A stretch of DNA of 64,000 nt from Bretschneidera sinensis (lineage: Eukaryota > Streptophyta > Magnoliopsida > Brassicales > Akaniaceae). A model generated the notes under the pieces. That model did no database searches and was not told the DNA's origin. It worked only from the letters and a program-made list of their open reading frames with translations. A program made the translations under genes and the position numbers. This document shows positions 44,636 to 64,000 of the stretch, one piece after another; the first letter of the stretch is position 1, and each line of letters begins with the position of its first letter. The DNA is taken from contig CM043700.1 in the NCBI GenBank assembly GCA_023935145.1, forward strand, positions 40,342,620-40,406,619, read 5' to 3'.

Positions 44636-45735
44636 TTGTTTACTGGGAAGAAGCTTTTTCTTGGGGGGAGGGGGTCCTAAGCACTCCAAATTTCTTTCAT
44701 AGGAAAGTTCCCTTACCATATTTGCAAAAAGCCGAATCAAAAGACATGACTTGAAAACTGCAATCGCTGGACAGGTGTCAAGATACTATATCTTACCTGA
44801 TCCCTCGTAGCCTCGCTCTATATAACTCAGCAAAGAAATCCCCAACCAAAACCAACTCCAAAAATTGTTTTGGAAAAAACATACCAAATATGCTGATAAG
44901 ATCTCTTCTAAATTTAATAACATTATCTCCAGATTCTTCCCAAGTAGTCACTCACCAAAGCATCTTTTGTTGCCAGCAATACTAAACAAGAATAGGGAAA
45001 ACCTGTTTTAATATACGTGTTAATTTCACCTTCGAAATTTCAAAGCACTGGCGGCATTTTGTACGCAAAACAAACGCACAACCAAAATCCCACTGAAAAC
45101 ATTACAAGCAACATCATCACCATATGAATTTCGATTTATATAAGAATACACACAACATTTTCTAAAAGAAAGTACCAAATCAATCAAGAAACATCAATCC
45201 ACACACTCCCTCCGTAAAATTACATATAGAAATACACCTACGCATATATAAACATATACATATGTGTGTGTATATACAATCATCGAGAAAAGTATAACGA
45301 TACAATGATCAATGCGAAAAGCAGTGAAACCTACCACATGCTGCCGCGGTATTTGAGCGTGTAGGGCCCGCTCTCTAGGGAACGATCGAAATGGCTATGC
45401 ACCTTGTGCTTACCTTTGCCACTCTGATCGACCAGCGTCAGCTCAAAGAGAGCCCTCACGTCGGTCCCTTCGCTGGCTAGAGCGATGAAAACGGATAAGT
45501 AAGCGGAGTTATCCTCGGGGTTTTTACCGTCGGGGTAAAAGTAGATCGCCCACTGGTATCCACCCACGGTGAAATTATCGCTGGCAATGTGCTTGCCTAT
45601 CCCCATGCCCTTGGCCAAGCTGTAGCCCTGTATCACGAGGCGGTGCGACCCATTCATCGTCTCCGTCACGGACCGCGACCTCGTCGGCAAGACCAGTGGA
45701 CTTCGCACCGGTTTGGGCGTTGTGGTACTGGTCAT
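28992..45735 (-). CDS. BPM: BPM-type MATH-BTB protein (cullin-3 adaptor)
   Basis: Four coding exons on the minus strand: 45735-45335, 33383-33038, 32880-32601 and 29179-28992. The sum is 1,215 nt (404 aa, a typical BPM length), and all junctions are GT-AG and in frame. The MATH domain covers about residues 25-165 ([45 protein letters not shown]). The BTB/POZ domain covers about 198-303 ([23 protein letters not shown]). A BACK-like helical region follows, and the end is [10 protein letters not shown]...RRVRQRT, which resembles BPM4/5. BPM proteins bind CUL3 through BTB and recruit substrates through MATH, such as AP2/ERF, HD-ZIP and MYB factors, for ubiquitination. The start is the first ATG of the long 5' exon. 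Intron 1 is 11,951 bp and intron 3 is 3,421 bp, both holding transposons; intron 2 is 157 bp. The gene is divergent from CNX1. The exact paralogue is uncertain. Confidence 0.93.
29815..30830. mobile_element. non-autonomous hAT-type element in BPM intron 3
   Basis: The left end reads CAATGTTTTCAGAGGCG. The right end, read inward on the minus strand, is CAGTTTTTCAAACGCATGG. Flanking 8-mers are GTAAGGAC (29807-29814) and GTAAGGAA (30831-30838), which match at seven of eight positions. An 8-bp target duplication and a CA-GTTTTCA type terminus are hallmarks of hAT elements. The ends are rich in GGCG/GCCTC blocks. No transposase is seen, and the 1,016-bp interior is non-coding. The terminus resembles one at 63927. 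Confidence 0.7.
31141..31445. mobile_element. foldback MITE
   Basis: The two arms (about 31152-31219 and 31352-31431) are inverted repeats around GAAAACATTTT, TTTTCTATCTCCATTTT, AACACTTTC and AATTTGCA. The inner part can also pair (ATCTTTTCA / TGAAAAGAT), so nearly the whole element can fold into one long hairpin. No target duplication could be fixed. Confidence 0.7.
31446..32600. other. BPM intron 3, remaining part
   Basis: Intronic sequence with no recognised element. A 91-codon open stretch at 31670-31945 has no recognisable product. Confidence 0.5.
33566..34447. mobile_element. TIR element carrying an RNase H-like fragment (Pack-type)
   Basis: Near-perfect terminal inverted repeats of about 55 bp begin GGGCCAGAGCAAGATATTA and include ACAAAACTGCCCTTTCC at both ends. 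The element is flanked by TA (33564-33565 and 34448-34449), consistent with a Tc1/mariner-like TA target duplication, although the flanking TTA/TAA keeps a PIF-like origin possible. The interior holds a protein-coding fragment (33817-34190) unrelated to any transposase. The size is 882 bp. It lies in BPM intron 1, and a LINE inserted two bases beyond its right flank. Confidence 0.8.
33817..34190 (+). pseudogene. RNase H-like (RVT_3) fragment inside TIR element
   Basis: The frame 33817-34056 contains [24 protein letters not shown] in two blocks: [10 protein letters not shown], then [14 protein letters not shown]. This matches the RVT_3 plant RNase H-like fold (E-D active-site strands). A stop and shift at about 34053 are followed in another frame by [21 protein letters not shown], the C-terminal AH-containing part. 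The source may be a LINE or a stand-alone RNase H-like gene. Confidence 0.65.
34745..35913 (-). pseudogene. LINE RT C-terminal and zf-RVT region
   Basis: Overlapping frames at 35466-35897, 35071-35589 and 34745-35110 carry [30 protein letters not shown], then the HxxxxxC knuckle ([10 protein letters not shown]) and [11 protein letters not shown]. Two frame shifts are needed to connect them. Confidence 0.85.
35914..36835 (-). pseudogene. LINE reverse transcriptase domain
   Basis: The open minus-strand frame contains [63 protein letters not shown] and FADDMIVF, the core motifs of plant L1 RT. N-terminal endonuclease sequence is missing because of 5' truncation. Confidence 0.88.
37843..38086 (+). 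repeat. element 3 5' LTR
   Basis: TG...CA ends, three short GAGAGTC(C/T)TAATTAGG repeats near the start and a TATATATATATA tract about 80 bp before the end. Confidence 0.92.
38266..38898 (+). pseudogene. element 3 truncated gag with protease
   Basis: The frame begins where an ATG appears changed to GTG, then runs about 17 residues of gag N-terminus straight into the nucleocapsid part. A good CCHC knuckle is present ([14 protein letters not shown], residues 34-47), followed by the protease motif [12 protein letters not shown] and [17 protein letters not shown]. The UBN2 capsid segment between them is absent, which implies an internal deletion of several hundred bases. The frame ends at 38896-38898. 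Confidence 0.8.
38899..39960 (+). pseudogene. element 3 integrase
   Basis: Pre-integrase block ([20 protein letters not shown]), integrase core (FIDDCTR..WIF, then [13 protein letters not shown]) and the C-terminal part ([27 protein letters not shown]) lie across several stops and frame changes. Confidence 0.85.
41200..41859 (-). CDS. copia gag protein (gag-only element)
   Basis: An open frame of 219 codons on the minus strand carries the UBN2-type capsid segment ([23 protein letters not shown] in two blocks: [10 protein letters not shown], then [11 protein letters not shown]), an Arg/Gly-rich linker and a CCHC-like knuckle in which one Cys is Tyr ([14 protein letters not shown]). The N-terminal ~60 residues lie in the upstream frame 41860-42020 (GEDDAF and KVDLA remnants), separated by a stop at about 41866. 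The last few codons run past the insertion edge into element 3. Confidence 0.7.
   Translation of the reverse strand: MKKMAYNTIFLHMSDSVTRECGDSEDLTVIWKKLDELFLTKTLPNKIYLLKRIFAFKMDHSKELQDNLDVFNKLVQDLNSCSITFSDEQLAVILLNSLPDCFDNLINAIEYGRDTLTKEIVINSIRAHDFKAKMREASSGEGLFIRGRPATGNGSSIHGNYREKSRGRGQRHGRAHSKPRFGGKRCFYYNKEGHFKQDCKKRLWDERGRSHTNSHIFLL
41220..42412 (-). mobile_element. gag-only retroelement insertion inside element 3
   Basis: 1,193 bp, flanked by a perfect GTGAC duplication (41215-41219 and 42413-42417). Excision restores a continuous RT frame. The ends are inverted copies of TGTTGGTAT. On the minus strand the order is a short LTR-like end, several tRNA-primer-like motifs, a leader and a gag frame reaching almost to the far end. 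No protease, integrase or RT is present and no full 3' LTR is seen. The 5-bp duplication and TG...CA ends point to integrase-mediated insertion supplied in trans. Confidence 0.8.
42209..42380 (-). other. cluster of tRNA-Met-primer-like motifs
   Basis: On the minus strand TGGTATCAGAGC occurs at 42369-42380 and 42231-42242, TGGTATCAAATC near 42258-42269 and GGGTATCGGAGC at 42209-42220. The first three follow a CAACAG, as after an LTR end. An LTR terminus GGTGATTTCCAACA at about 42272-42285 precedes the second. Confidence 0.75.
43209..43448 (+). repeat. element 3 3' LTR
   Basis: Matches the 5' LTR with a few substitutions and a shorter TA tract, so this is a comparatively young insertion. Confidence 0.92.
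43449..43861. other. BPM intron 1 with a tRNA-like repeat remnant
   Basis: No gene is seen. 43545-43660 contains CACTTGAACCTGAGACC and a doubled CTTAACCATTGARCCAA, resembling a decayed tRNA-derived SINE, but no boundaries are clear. Confidence 0.35.
43862..44530 (-). pseudogene. LINE remnant, zf-RVT part
   Basis: The minus strand shows [20 protein letters not shown], the HCC knuckle block of LINE ORF2 (CxxC, HxxxxC). [20 protein letters not shown] and [14 protein letters not shown] follow. The 3' portion toward 43862 resembles a LINE 3' UTR. Frames are broken. Confidence 0.65.
44605..44633 (+). repeat. A(29) homopolymer
   Basis: An uninterrupted A-run following AAGGGG, in BPM intron 1. It may mark the tail of a decayed retroposon. 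Confidence 0.9.
44634..45334. other. BPM intron 1, 5' part
   Basis: Unremarkable intronic sequence between the LINE remnant and the exon 1 donor. No element is recognised. Confidence 0.5.
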
Positions 45736-46978
45736 TGTATTGCTATATTGTGGGTTCTTTAGGGTTTTGAAGATGAGAAATTCATGAAAATGATTGATTG
45801 GAGGTGCTTTCTTAGTTTGTATTTGGGATCTTGGGGTGTGATTCTTGAAAAACTTGGGAGAATTCTTAGTTTTTTTGTTCTATTTTTATTGTCTGGTCTT
45901 GCTGTGAGTTGTCGGGTCGATTGATGTTCTGTTGTAATGACGATTAAATTCGAAATGTAAGAAAAGAATTTTGATACCAGGTAATATGGAACGGGAGAAC
46001 TTATTGTTTTTTCTTGGAAATAAGAGTAAAAACTTAATAAAAAAATTAAATATTTTATTATTTAATTATTATTATAGTTTTGTTATTATCAATAAAATTA
46101 TCGATCATACGGTAATTTTTACAAAATCAAATCCGTGAAAGCAGGACTTGAAGAAGAGAATGGTTGATTGATTACGTGAATTTCTGTGAATTTTTATTTT
46201 TTAGATTTTTAAAAAATACAAAAAATATTTATAAAGGAAAAGATAAATCATAAAAATAAACGGAAATAATCAGTTAGTTACTCTGGATTATCTTCTCTTT
46301 AGTCTTTGATTTGAGTTGTCCGATTATTCGTTGTGTTTAAATAATATAATTATAAAATTTTGATAACAAACTTAAAATTAAATTTTATTTTGAAAAATTA
46401 TGTTGAATTTTATAATTTGAAATTAAAATTATGAATTTTTTATTCATTATAAAAAATAATAATAATATAATTTCACTTCAATTAATATTTTATTTTGAAT
46501 GTTATACAAGTCATAAAATAATATCCGTGTGCAAATCGTTTACCACGGATTTATGAGTTTGGCAGATAACTTATTAATTTTTCATGCAAATCTATTCATA
46601 CTAATCATTTTAATTGGTATGTAAGGGACATATGCTTGATTTTGTTAAGGCTTATAAATCTGACATATCCATGTATCGTTCCTCGATTTCACGGGTCATA
46701 CTATATCATTCATGCTTAATCCATACAGTAGCGGATTTTTTAAAACTAAAATAATATTATATAAGTGTTTATAAATTTACTTCACTTAAAATATGTAATT
46801 GTCCTTATGGACTCCACGGCCTGACTTTTCAATTTGCGATATGTAGAGTATGAGTGGGTGGTCATCTACTCATCTCCTTTGCGATCTCACTCGGTGGTTG
46901 ATGCCCAATACTAACGTTAATTATTGCGGTTGAATTAGGCACATCCATAGAAGTATAGAACAAGAAGCAAATAATAAA

Positions 46979-47153
46979 ACCTCCGAGCATATAACACAGT
47001 GATAAGTTCGATATTCGAGATGATAGTGATTTCGTAAGGTTTTGAGTTCGAGTCTTACTACTGCGCTGTACTTCCTACGATTTACATCCTACACAGGGTC
47101 TTAGGATAAGGATTGTGGGAACGGACGTAATGGTCCGTTATCCAAAAAAAAAA
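46979..47153 (+). mobile_element. tRNA-derived SINE
   Basis: A perfect 11-bp target duplication CAAATAATAAA flanks the element (46968-46978 and 47154-47164). An A-box-like AACACAGTGATAAG (about 46992-47005), a B-box-like GAGTTCGAGTCTT (47044-47056) and a terminal A-run (47144-47153) give the canonical SINE layout of about 175 bp. Confidence 0.85.
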
Positions 47154-47869
47154 CAAATAATAAAGCATCAAGAGAATCTTATAAACCATGGTAAATTAAT
47201 GTGTATGTTATTCTGTTATTTTTATTAACTTTAAATTATTTATGATCTTTTAGTTACTCAATTCATGTTAATTAAATAATTAAAAATTTAATACATTTCT
47301 AGTTAGAAAATTGTTTTTTTTTTATCATATTGTTCAATTTTGTTTTAACTATGGAGATATTTTTAAAAGAAAATCATCATTGGAACAATACCAAATTTGT
47401 GATCATGAAACACACACAACCATAGAAGTTGATTTCAAAAATCTTCCAGTTGATCTTGGACAAAGATAAAAAATTTCAGATTATCATCATAATGATCGAG
47501 ATGAAATCCAAAGAGCTTATTTACACAAAAAAAAATGTACATCTCAATCACGAGAGCATACATTTCCTCAACAAGAAATTGTGAATGAGTTGTGTCAATT
47601 CTAAAAAAACCGAAATCATGTAAGAAACAATTATAAATAGAACTATTACACGTGTTTTCTTTTTGTTAATTTTTGTAAGGAAAAAAATTGTTAACGATAT
47701 TGAATTATTTGAAAAAATATGTATTCGAATAAAGAAATATAAAAATATGCTGTCGTTTTGTGAAAAAAAAATGTCATAAATATTTATATTATTGTTGTTT
47801 TCAAACATATGTATTTACTGTTTACTTATATAATATGAATGTATAATATGTCGTCATCACTAACAAAAT

Positions 47870-48110
47870 TTTTTGGATCTACTACTACATACACTTAAAA
47901 ATATTTTTAATTTTTCTCAACAATTTTTAAATTATTAGCATAATTTAAAAAATAACATTTTTTTATCTTTTCAACATGATTTTGAAAACATATTTTTTTG
48001 TTTCGAAAAATATGAAAAACAAAAAGGTTGTTTTCTAAATTATATTAAAAATATTTAAATTATTTTTAAAAAATTGTTAAAAAATAATTTTTACAACTAA
48101 TCATACACTA
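47870..48110. mobile_element. decayed foldback MITE, related to 31141-31445
   Basis: The centre ATCTTTTCAACATGATTTTGAAAACA...GAAAAACAAAAAGG parallels the centre of the intron 3 hairpin. The arms contain CTCAACAATTTTTAAAT and, inverted, ATTTAAATTATTTTTAAAAAATTG. Strong divergence leaves the ends uncertain. Confidence 0.5.
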
Positions 48111-48511
48111 ACATTTTAATGAGAAACGAGAGAGAAAAAAGATTAAATTTTTTCTAATCAAACATGCACTTTAAATTTTTATCAAAATATACTAATTTGT
48201 ATTTCATACTTTTCCTTTGTTACAAATTTGACCATGAATGTGAAAATAAAGTGCATTTGTAACAAAAGCCCGACAACAACATAGGAGTTCTTCTGTCACA
48301 AAGATCGCACTAGGCTTGTGTCGAACACTTTGGTCAATCTTTGTTCTTCTCCTTTTTTTTTTTTTTTTCTTTTATTTTTTTTTTGGTCACAGTAGACTAA
48401 ATTCACTTATAATCTAACTCTAAAATCCCTTATCCACCTCTCCATCGTAAAACCCTCTCTTTCTCCACTCCTCTCACTTAACCTCAGCTTGATTAGTGGT
48501 GTCTCGTAGAA

Positions 48512-59981
<11,470 letters not shown>

Positions 59982-60075
59982 AGTGTAATTACCGCAACTT
60001 ATGAGTTCTGCAATAGAATCAAGTTAATCCTCTCCCCTAAAAATCACTCTTTTAACAAATCTCGCATCAGATTGC

Positions 60076-60081
60076 AATAAA
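60076..60081 (+). terminator. CNX1 polyadenylation signal candidate
   Basis: AATAAA about 95 nt after the stop codon, in a suitable AT-rich context. Confidence 0.5.
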
Positions 60082-60119
60082 GTTTAGGGGCAGAAAAACA
60101 TGATGTTTGTATTATGAAA

Positions 60120-61525
60120 ATTTTACTTGATAACAATTAAAACAAACCTTTTTAAGAAGTATAATTTCATGATGGTGAAAATGATAAAGTCTAGATATGT
60201 GGTGGTTACAAAGATGAACCCATAAGGTGGAGCTATCTAAGTGTTTTCTGTAAAGATGTATGCATGTGTTTTTAAGTAAATAAGCAGGCCATGATTTGGG
60301 TTCAGGAAGAGAAAATAGATCGTCGAGTCCCTGGCCTTTCTTCTTCAAGCATTTTGCTGTAATATACATAGCAGGTGCTATTCATGCACTTTGCTTCTTT
60401 AATTACTCTTCTTTTTACTTGAATGCAGCATGCAATGCACATATATTTCAACAAAATTTGAGGTGAGAAATAACAAATTAAAGCTATATGTTTATTTAAC
60501 CGTAAAAATATTGATGAATTTTTTTTTTAATGTAAAATGATATTTTCGTAGTAATTGATTGATATCCTTTTGGAGGCAGCACTGGAACGGTCGGCTTCTT
60601 TTCTTCATTTCCGGCTTGGTTTCTGTTTATAATAACAAAAAAAATAGCAGATCTAAAAATTTGTGCCTGTAATTTGCGGTCAAATCAGTGAAGAGCAGTG
60701 AAATTGAGTCTTATCTGTAGATTTCCAAAGATATCACTATTGAATGATCTAATATTGCAAAAAGTCTTCGGGTTAAAAGAAATTAAATCCATACCTTCTT
60801 GAATTATCAAAATACTCGTGTTTGTTTAAGACAAAATTGATTTCCTAATGTTATTTTAATTATTTTCAAGCGGAAAAAATAGAGAGGAAGCACGGCAACA
60901 TATTTCCAAATAAGCCATAGCTACCACATTTATAGATAGTTTAAGGTTTCCCAATCCTATTCCAAAACCATGTATTATTAAACCAATAAAAATGCTCTTA
61001 ATATGTTAAATGGATCAACCCTCCACTCAATTTTTTTTTTGTAACTCCTCTGTTTGGGTAGATTTTTTTTTTTAAAATTCTAAACCCTGTAAAAATTGGA
61101 CAACTGGCAAGGGATCGCCCTAATTAATAACTTATCTACGACTAGCTAGCTTTGTGTAGTAAAACTGAAAAGAAAATAGATGCAAGAAATCAAGCTAGCG
61201 AAATAAAATTTATATGAGTAAAAGAAAGTGATCATAACCAGCAAACTAAAAAAACTTAGGCATAAAGCAACATGAAATCACAAAATCAAATGATGTGTGC
61301 AACATGAAGAGATAACATAGGCACTAGCAATTGAAACCCCTAGAAAGAAGTTGCATACACAAAAAGATTTCCCATTGTAATACAATTGTCGGATTGTTTT
61401 ATATGGTAAAAAACCTCAAAATGTAATTGATGGTGGCAAACGGAGCAAAGCTCTACAACTTGTGTAAATAATAGATGTTCTAGAGATATACTCACAAGCT
61501 TTGCACCCTATATACTATTGAGTGG
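60120..61525. other. intergenic between convergent genes
   Basis: AT-rich, with no recognised gene or element. It must contain the 3' UTRs of CNX1 and the unknown gene. Confidence 0.55.
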
Positions 61526-63624
61526 TCAAATTGACTTTTTGGTGGCGTCAACCTCTTGTTCTGTTTTAGAATCTTTCTTCTCCATTACTTCCTGGACACC
61601 TTCTTGATATCCGACTATAAAGCTTTTAAGAGCATCTCTATATGCAGAAGCCCTTGTCATGTACACCCGCTGCAAAGCAGGTTTTAATGTCTCCATGCCT
61701 CCTCTAGCAGCCAGCGCTATAAATTTTATTTAGAAAGAAATGACATGGCAACGTTAAAAAGATTTATTACAATGAACAACAAATTTAAAGAGGGAGAGAG
61801 AGAGAGAGAGGAAGGTTTATCCAAGTCCGTAGAAGGCAATCTTGGCAAATGACAATGATACAGCTCAACATTATCAAGAGTGGAAAAAGTGTTCTTCAAA
61901 ATCAATATCAAACAAATTGTAAGGTATTATATCTTTAACTGCTATGAAATTCTCATTGCATGTTTCCTGACATTGCTCACATTACAATGTCTTAAATGTG
62001 ATTTCGCAAACTAAGATATAAGTGGCACACAGAAATTATACATAATTTTTACAGTACAGAATCAGAGTATAAAACACGTGTAACAAAAAATCGCACAAAA
62101 ATGAACATCACACTGTATCTTCCTTCTTTCTCATAGTAAAAATACACGTAGTTAAGTTTGTTGAATTATACTAGTATGATTGAGAGAAAGGAAAAGACAC
62201 AGGAAAGATTTAGATGTGCCCCACGACCACATACGAGTAGAAGAATGAGAGAGCTCAACTCAGACAAAATCGAAATCCACGATCCCACTGCCAAAGTGTT
62301 CCAGAAAACTCTAAAGGCCGAGACAGACCAAAAAGACATTGCCAAACCATTTTCAAACATTCAATAGTTTCTCACCCCCAAATGATAAAAATAGTGGCTA
62401 CAATAATTGTAGCTCTATGAAACATTTATTCCACTATATAACATCCCCTCATAGATGAAAAAGCATAGGAGTAAATTTACGGACCAGAGCATCAAACAAT
62501 ACGTCCTTCAATTTATCATATTCTCAGAGTTCAGGCACTTCAAGGCATGTTTGCTTTGTACAACATGGGTTCAACTTTTTTTTTAATCTCAGTAAAAAGG
62601 TCAAAGCTTCAAGTATTCAACACACGAAAGGGTATAGAGACTGTATGCAGTCTCCAACTCCTATGCTAATGATTAAGTAAGACGATCTAGTTAGTAATAA
62701 TCAAATGTTTATTAAGCAAGTTACCAAGAGCTTTCTTACCAAGATCTTCCAACGCTGAGGGTTCTTTCTCTTTAGCTGTACTCTTAGACCCATTGGGTTT
62801 ATCCTCAGTCTCTTCATCCTTCTTATAATCATTCGGCCGAAGATCAGGACCAATATCCCGTACCCAGCTTGCAGCATAAAGCCGTGAAGCCTCCTTCAGC
62901 ACCTAAAGAACAAAAGAATAACACACACTTGATACTTATTCTCAGAATGTTGCACATGCATGAGGAATAGAGTTAACTCATTCAAGCATTACTTACCACA
63001 GAAGTCTATGGATTTGGCTTTCAATCAAATAAACAAACCATGCAAGAAATTCACAAGTTACAATCAGTAGTGCAGGCACTAGCAAGCAAAAAAACTCACC
63101 ATATACGAGTTGTTTCATCAATTTGCACAACAATCCAAAATCCAGTTTATGTTTATCCAATTTCACCAGTTATAGGATTTCTGAACTTTTGGAATAGCAC
63201 CCATATTTCCGAAAACCATGTGAAGCAAATTCATTAATACATTCATCACGCTCACAAAATAACAAAACACTACATACCCAGTTCAAAAATGCAAGGAAAA
63301 AGCCAAAACTTCCCAAATTCCCAAGAGGAATCTAATCTCATACTTCATGAATTAGTCACATTTATAAAAATTCAAACATTTTATTGAAAATTCAGGAGCT
63401 TAATATCACAAAGGGTTGAGCAATCAACGCAATTAACATCATCAACGAATACCATTCTAAAACAGATACGGCAATGAAATACTCACCAAATATCGCTCGT
63501 GCCAAGTCAATTTACGGCGCTTTTTGAAGTGAGGAGGATCGGGCAATGAAGAAGGGAATGCAATTTCTTTGAGATCATATCGAATGTAATCATACAATTT
63601 TCTACACACTACCTTTAACTTCAT
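61526..63624 (-). CDS. conserved-looking plant protein of unknown function (3 exons)
   Basis: Exons on the minus strand are 63624-63487, 62902-62725 and 61716-61526. They total 507 nt (168 aa), all with GT-AG introns and frames that join. The protein starts MKLKVVCRKLYDYIRYDL and continues with a basic segment KKRRKLTWHERYL, a helical VLKEASRLYAASWVRDIGP, a charged, low-complexity linker (about 70-90: KDEETEDKPNGSK), and a helical C-terminal half (ETLKPALQRVYMTRASAY, FIVGYQEGVQEVMEKK). There is no signal peptide or membrane span. The tidy exon structure and lack of stops argue for a functional gene. I do not recognise a named family. It converges on CNX1 with 1.5 kb between stop codons. Confidence 0.75.
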
Positions 63625-63926
63625 TCTCTACCTGATTAGAAGCGCATTAACATGCTAATTACTGACTGATTACCAAGTGAGAAAAACACCCAGTGACAGA
63701 CAGAGAGAAAACGAGGTAGTAGGGACGGTGCTGCATACGGTGACGTTTTGCTGATTAATCGCAGTTGAGGACCAACACAAGCAGTGAGGCTTTTGCAAAA
63801 ATGTAACGAGGGTTTTCACTTTGCTTTTGCAGAAATGGCTCCGCTTAAGAGATGATGTGGAAGAGTGTTAAAGCCGTCGGATGACGTGGGGCCTTTGCCT
63901 TCGAGCCAGCACATAACGGTCGTGAT
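63625..63926 (-). promoter_or_regulatory. upstream region of the unknown gene
   Basis: About 300 bp upstream of the start codon, less AT-rich than the rest of the window. No TATA box is evident. Confidence 0.35.
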
Positions 63927-64000
63927 TAGTGTTTTCAGAGGCGTTTCCGGCCAAAACGCCCCAGGGCGTGAATCCTCGGCGAAAGTATCACCGGGCGCAC
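63927..64000 (+). mobile_element. hAT-type terminus running off the window
   Basis: TAGTGTTTTCAGAGGCGTTT begins a segment rich in GGCG/CGCC that resembles the left end of the element at 29815 (CAATGTTTTCAGAGGCG). The other end is outside the window, so the 8-bp target duplication (candidate GTCGTGAT, 63919-63926) cannot be tested. Confidence 0.45.

Larger units (their letters stand above)
45736..48511. promoter_or_regulatory. shared BPM/CNX1 divergent intergenic region
   Basis: 2.8 kb separate the two start codons, so both promoters lie here. BPM 5' UTR occupies the left edge and CNX1 5' UTR (pyrimidine-rich, 48350-48511) the right edge. A SINE and a decayed foldback element lie between them. 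I see no diagnostic TATA box for either gene. Confidence 0.55.

Overview
This window is nuclear DNA from a flowering plant, almost certainly a eudicot. It is AT-rich and has GT-AG introns, intact CNX1 and BPM-type genes, and many plant-type retroelements (Ty1/copia, L1-like LINE, TRIM, SINE, hAT and foldback MITEs). The species cannot be named from the sequence alone.

Four or five cellular genes can be supported. (1) and (2) are two small minus-strand paralogues (CDS 3998-4822 and 25887-26544). They lie in a roughly 1.7-kb duplicated segment on either side of a retroelement nest. Each encodes a short protein with a CxxC...CxxC zinc ribbon, resembling the TFIIB/BRF N-terminus, followed by a basic tail. 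(3) is a BPM-type MATH-BTB cullin-3 adaptor on the minus strand (CDS 28992-45735). Its four coding exons sum to 404 codons, and its first intron of about 12 kb is packed with transposons. (4) is CNX1, the two-domain molybdenum-insertase gene, on the plus strand (CDS 48512-59981). It has 13 exons and 671 codons and is transcribed divergently from BPM. (5) is a three-exon, 168-codon conserved-looking gene of unknown function on the minus strand (CDS 61526-63624), convergent with CNX1.

The rest is mostly mobile DNA. At 1746-2547 there is a TRIM on the minus strand with two 187-bp LTRs, a PBS, a PPT and a near-perfect target duplication. From 6318 to 24073 there is a three-level nest. A copia element (element 1) is interrupted in pol by a 10.9-kb Sirevirus-like element (element 2, 9191-20132, target duplication ATTTG). 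Element 2 carries a gag-pol and an env-like reading frame, and the env-like frame is itself interrupted by a 1,011-bp solo LTR (16769-17779, target duplication TGATT). A related solo LTR follows at 24167-25065.

BPM intron 1 holds a TIR element carrying an RNase H-like fragment (33566-34447), a LINE fragment split by a second LINE in opposite orientation, a copia element lacking most of gag (37843-43448), and, inside that, an antisense 1.2-kb gag-only insertion with its own 5-bp target duplication. BPM intron 3 holds a hAT-type non-autonomous element (29815-30830) and a foldback MITE.

The transposons have been tolerated in introns: every predicted exon of BPM and CNX1 still joins in frame with canonical splice sites. 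All gene models are read by eye from the sequence and have no transcript support here.
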